Positions 62,301 to 64,000 of a DNA stretch of 64,000 bases are shown here, piece after piece. The notes under the pieces were generated by a model. The model was not told the DNA's origin. It worked only from the letters and a program-made list of their open reading frames with translations, and ran no database searches. The DNA comes from Linepithema humile. Lineage: Eukaryota > Arthropoda > Insecta > Hymenoptera > Formicidae. The DNA lies in contig NC_090132.1 in NCBI RefSeq assembly GCF_040581485.1, positions 27,787,911 to 27,851,910 of the forward strand, read 5' to 3'. Position 1 is the stretch's first letter. Every line of letters starts with the position of its first letter. The translations under genes were made by a program, and so were the position numbers.

Positions 62301-64000
62301 AAGATGTATCATTGACCAGAGCATCGATTCACAATATCATCCCGTTACAATCATGTTACTCTGCGATGCGATCACTATGTAATCGAGCGGTTTAAAACAT
62401 GCATCGACGCTTCTGTGAATTATGCAAAACATGGATGACCACGGGTAGCATTAACCATAAGTCGCGCGCTGATTACAAAGCGGGATACATTTAATCGATA
62501 CACATATCGTTTTGTTTACCCTGAAATTATTTGCCATTTATTTTGCCAAAATATGGGTTTCGAGCTCTCTATAACTTTACTCTCACCGCGTAATCTGCGA
62601 AATTATGTCGTTCGGCGATCTATTTTGTAAAATAGAAAATTATTGCTTAACGAATAATGTTAATAAAAGAATTTTAATATGTATATATCTTGTATTTACG
62701 CGTTTGTTCATGCTGTGAAAACAGAAATACTTTTTAACAATCATTTATTTTCACTTTTGTTATTCAATATTTATTGGTATTTCAGTATCTTTATTCAAAA
62801 TTAATTCTACCGAAAAATATATTTTTAAAATTTGTCGATATCAGTACAAAATTCAAACTGTTATGCGAATTATAAAAAATAATATCTAAATATTATGGTT
62901 CCTTTATTTTTTGTTTGCATTTTTTTAATATATAGAAATTGACAAAAGAACCGTAAAATCACAAGTGAAAAAGTATTTCAAACGCAGTAACTCAAGTGTT
63001 GCGATAAATCGGTGCGGAAGAGGCTATCATCGCCATGGCAAAAGTCGTAAAATAAACGCGACGTTAGGAAAAAGTTTCACGGGCACCTTTTGCTGCATGT
63101 CTGGATAGGCGTCAATCACCCGAAAGATCGCGGCAATTTCTTCAGTCACGACACTGTACATTGTGTTCTCTCTACGCTTTTTATGGCATGTAGTTCAGAG
63201 TCGGATATAACGAGTCTTTTTATGTGCCAATAATATCGTAACGATAATTGATTTAATGTTCTAATCAAATATTTTACAAAGTTATTATATTCTGATTATT
63301 GATTTTACTCAAACGAGATGCGTTTAAATGGAAATTATATTTAAATAATAATGTACACTGTCAAATAATGATAAATTGATGAATTTTATTACGATTCTAT
63401 TGTCAACTACGACATACTTTAAACGCACTTTTGCGTGTAATGTTTTGGCCAGTCGTCCTTTTCTTAAAGTGCCGAATGATGTGATCTGTAAGCAAAATAC
63501 TATAAATCAACCCTATTCCGGCATTTCTGTCAAGACGAGAAAACACGCTAGGAGCGATGTTCGACGATATTTGCTTACATTCGCACAACACAGCGTAATA
63601 CATTAAAACTAAATAATAAATACTAAATAAAAAATTAGTGTTATCAATCAAAGTACATGAATATCATGTGTGCACTCTCGCATATCGTTCTCAACGTCGG
63701 TAAAACGGCGTCGACAACGACGTCTATTTTTATCGCGGAAGCACGTGCAGCTGTCGAATCACGGGCCATTATAAATCCCGCACGCGTCGCGACGAGATTT
63801 CGTCGTCTTAAACGTTTCCTCCTTGAGAAATGGGGCGATTAATCACGTTGTTGTGCAAAATATATCTTTCGTTTCGAGCCTTAGTATTCTTATTCTCGCA
63901 CATTTCAACGAGATCAAATTATGCCGAGTCCCTTCATGATTTGAGCATAAAACCCCCGAATACTTTAGGCGACGGTAGTAACACGAATCGTGATTTTATC
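59310..64000. other. Upstream flank of the transporter; no identified gene
   Basis: Includes a purine-rich tract (about 60345-60400), CpG-rich patches and the unassigned 139-codon frame. The rest is AT-rich and shows nothing I can support. Confidence 0.5.
61425..61844 (-). CDS. Unassigned open frame, 139 codons
   Basis: A true ATG (61844) opens MRGRGDLTPLKRITFQTYNN and runs to TAA at 61425. The composition is GC-richer than the flanks and the residue use is protein-like, but there is no family I recognise, no domain, no membrane segment and no matching splice evidence. It may be a small gene, part of a decayed element, or chance. Confidence 0.25.
   Translation of the reverse strand: MRGRGDLTPLKRITFQTYNNDKTTSLASKQHRYRGSRVSSYSTVSPVANPLPLKHVASPGEREDWFVRFSYASSAREARISSDLPRRIQSAFGNASLIWRFDDPSGFAIRERTNKLSLIVDRKFDVNPLCVAHHNSIQL

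Overview
The window looks like nuclear DNA of an arthropod, most likely an insect and plausibly a hymenopteran such as an ant. This is inferred from several things: AT-rich intergenic DNA with CpG-rich islets, spliced genes with GT-AG introns, an insect-type GMC (glucose dehydrogenase-like) oxidoreductase, and short MITE-like inverted repeats. I see no bacterial operon structure, rRNA, tRNA or CRISPR array.

All confidently identified genes lie on the minus strand between about 28.4 and 59.3 kb. In transcription order (high to low coordinate) they are: a 9-exon monocarboxylate-transporter-like MFS gene (59309-50252, 681 aa); a 5-exon DRAM-type autophagy modulator, copy B (45994-43317, 241 aa); a 5-exon GMC oxidoreductase (39910-36926, 635 aa); a second 5-exon DRAM-type gene, copy A (32924-31145, about 280 aa); and a long single-exon reading frame for an acidic, low-complexity protein with repeated ANSH motifs and a hydrophobic C-terminus (about 30757-28440). 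For the four multi-exon genes every intron boundary was placed by hand. Intron phases agree, and summed exon lengths are multiples of three. The two DRAM genes share every intron phase and have identical exon 2 (122 nt) and exon 3 (227 nt) lengths, so they are duplicates, now separated by the GMC gene.

The first 28 kb holds no recognisable complete gene. It is AT-rich and could be intergenic or intronic. It carries two weak exon candidates on the plus strand (about 2973-3179 and 4783-4863), a protein-disulfide-isomerase-like coding fragment flanked by 16-bp direct repeats (26752-26893), several large hairpins, and a diverged two-level repeat array (about 12650-14720). The array was hit by at least three short inverted-repeat elements, and comparison of array copies exposes their insertion points. 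The last 4.7 kb (59.3-64 kb) has one unassigned 139-aa open frame on the minus strand and otherwise nothing I can name.

The genes do not form an obvious pathway. What they share is membrane or secretory association: a transporter, two lysosome/autophagy membrane proteins, and an FAD oxidoreductase with an N-terminal hydrophobic segment. The most unusual observations are the single in-frame TGA separating the 28.4-30.8 kb gene from an upstream ATG-started stretch in the same frame, the nested repeat array, and the PDI-like fragment.
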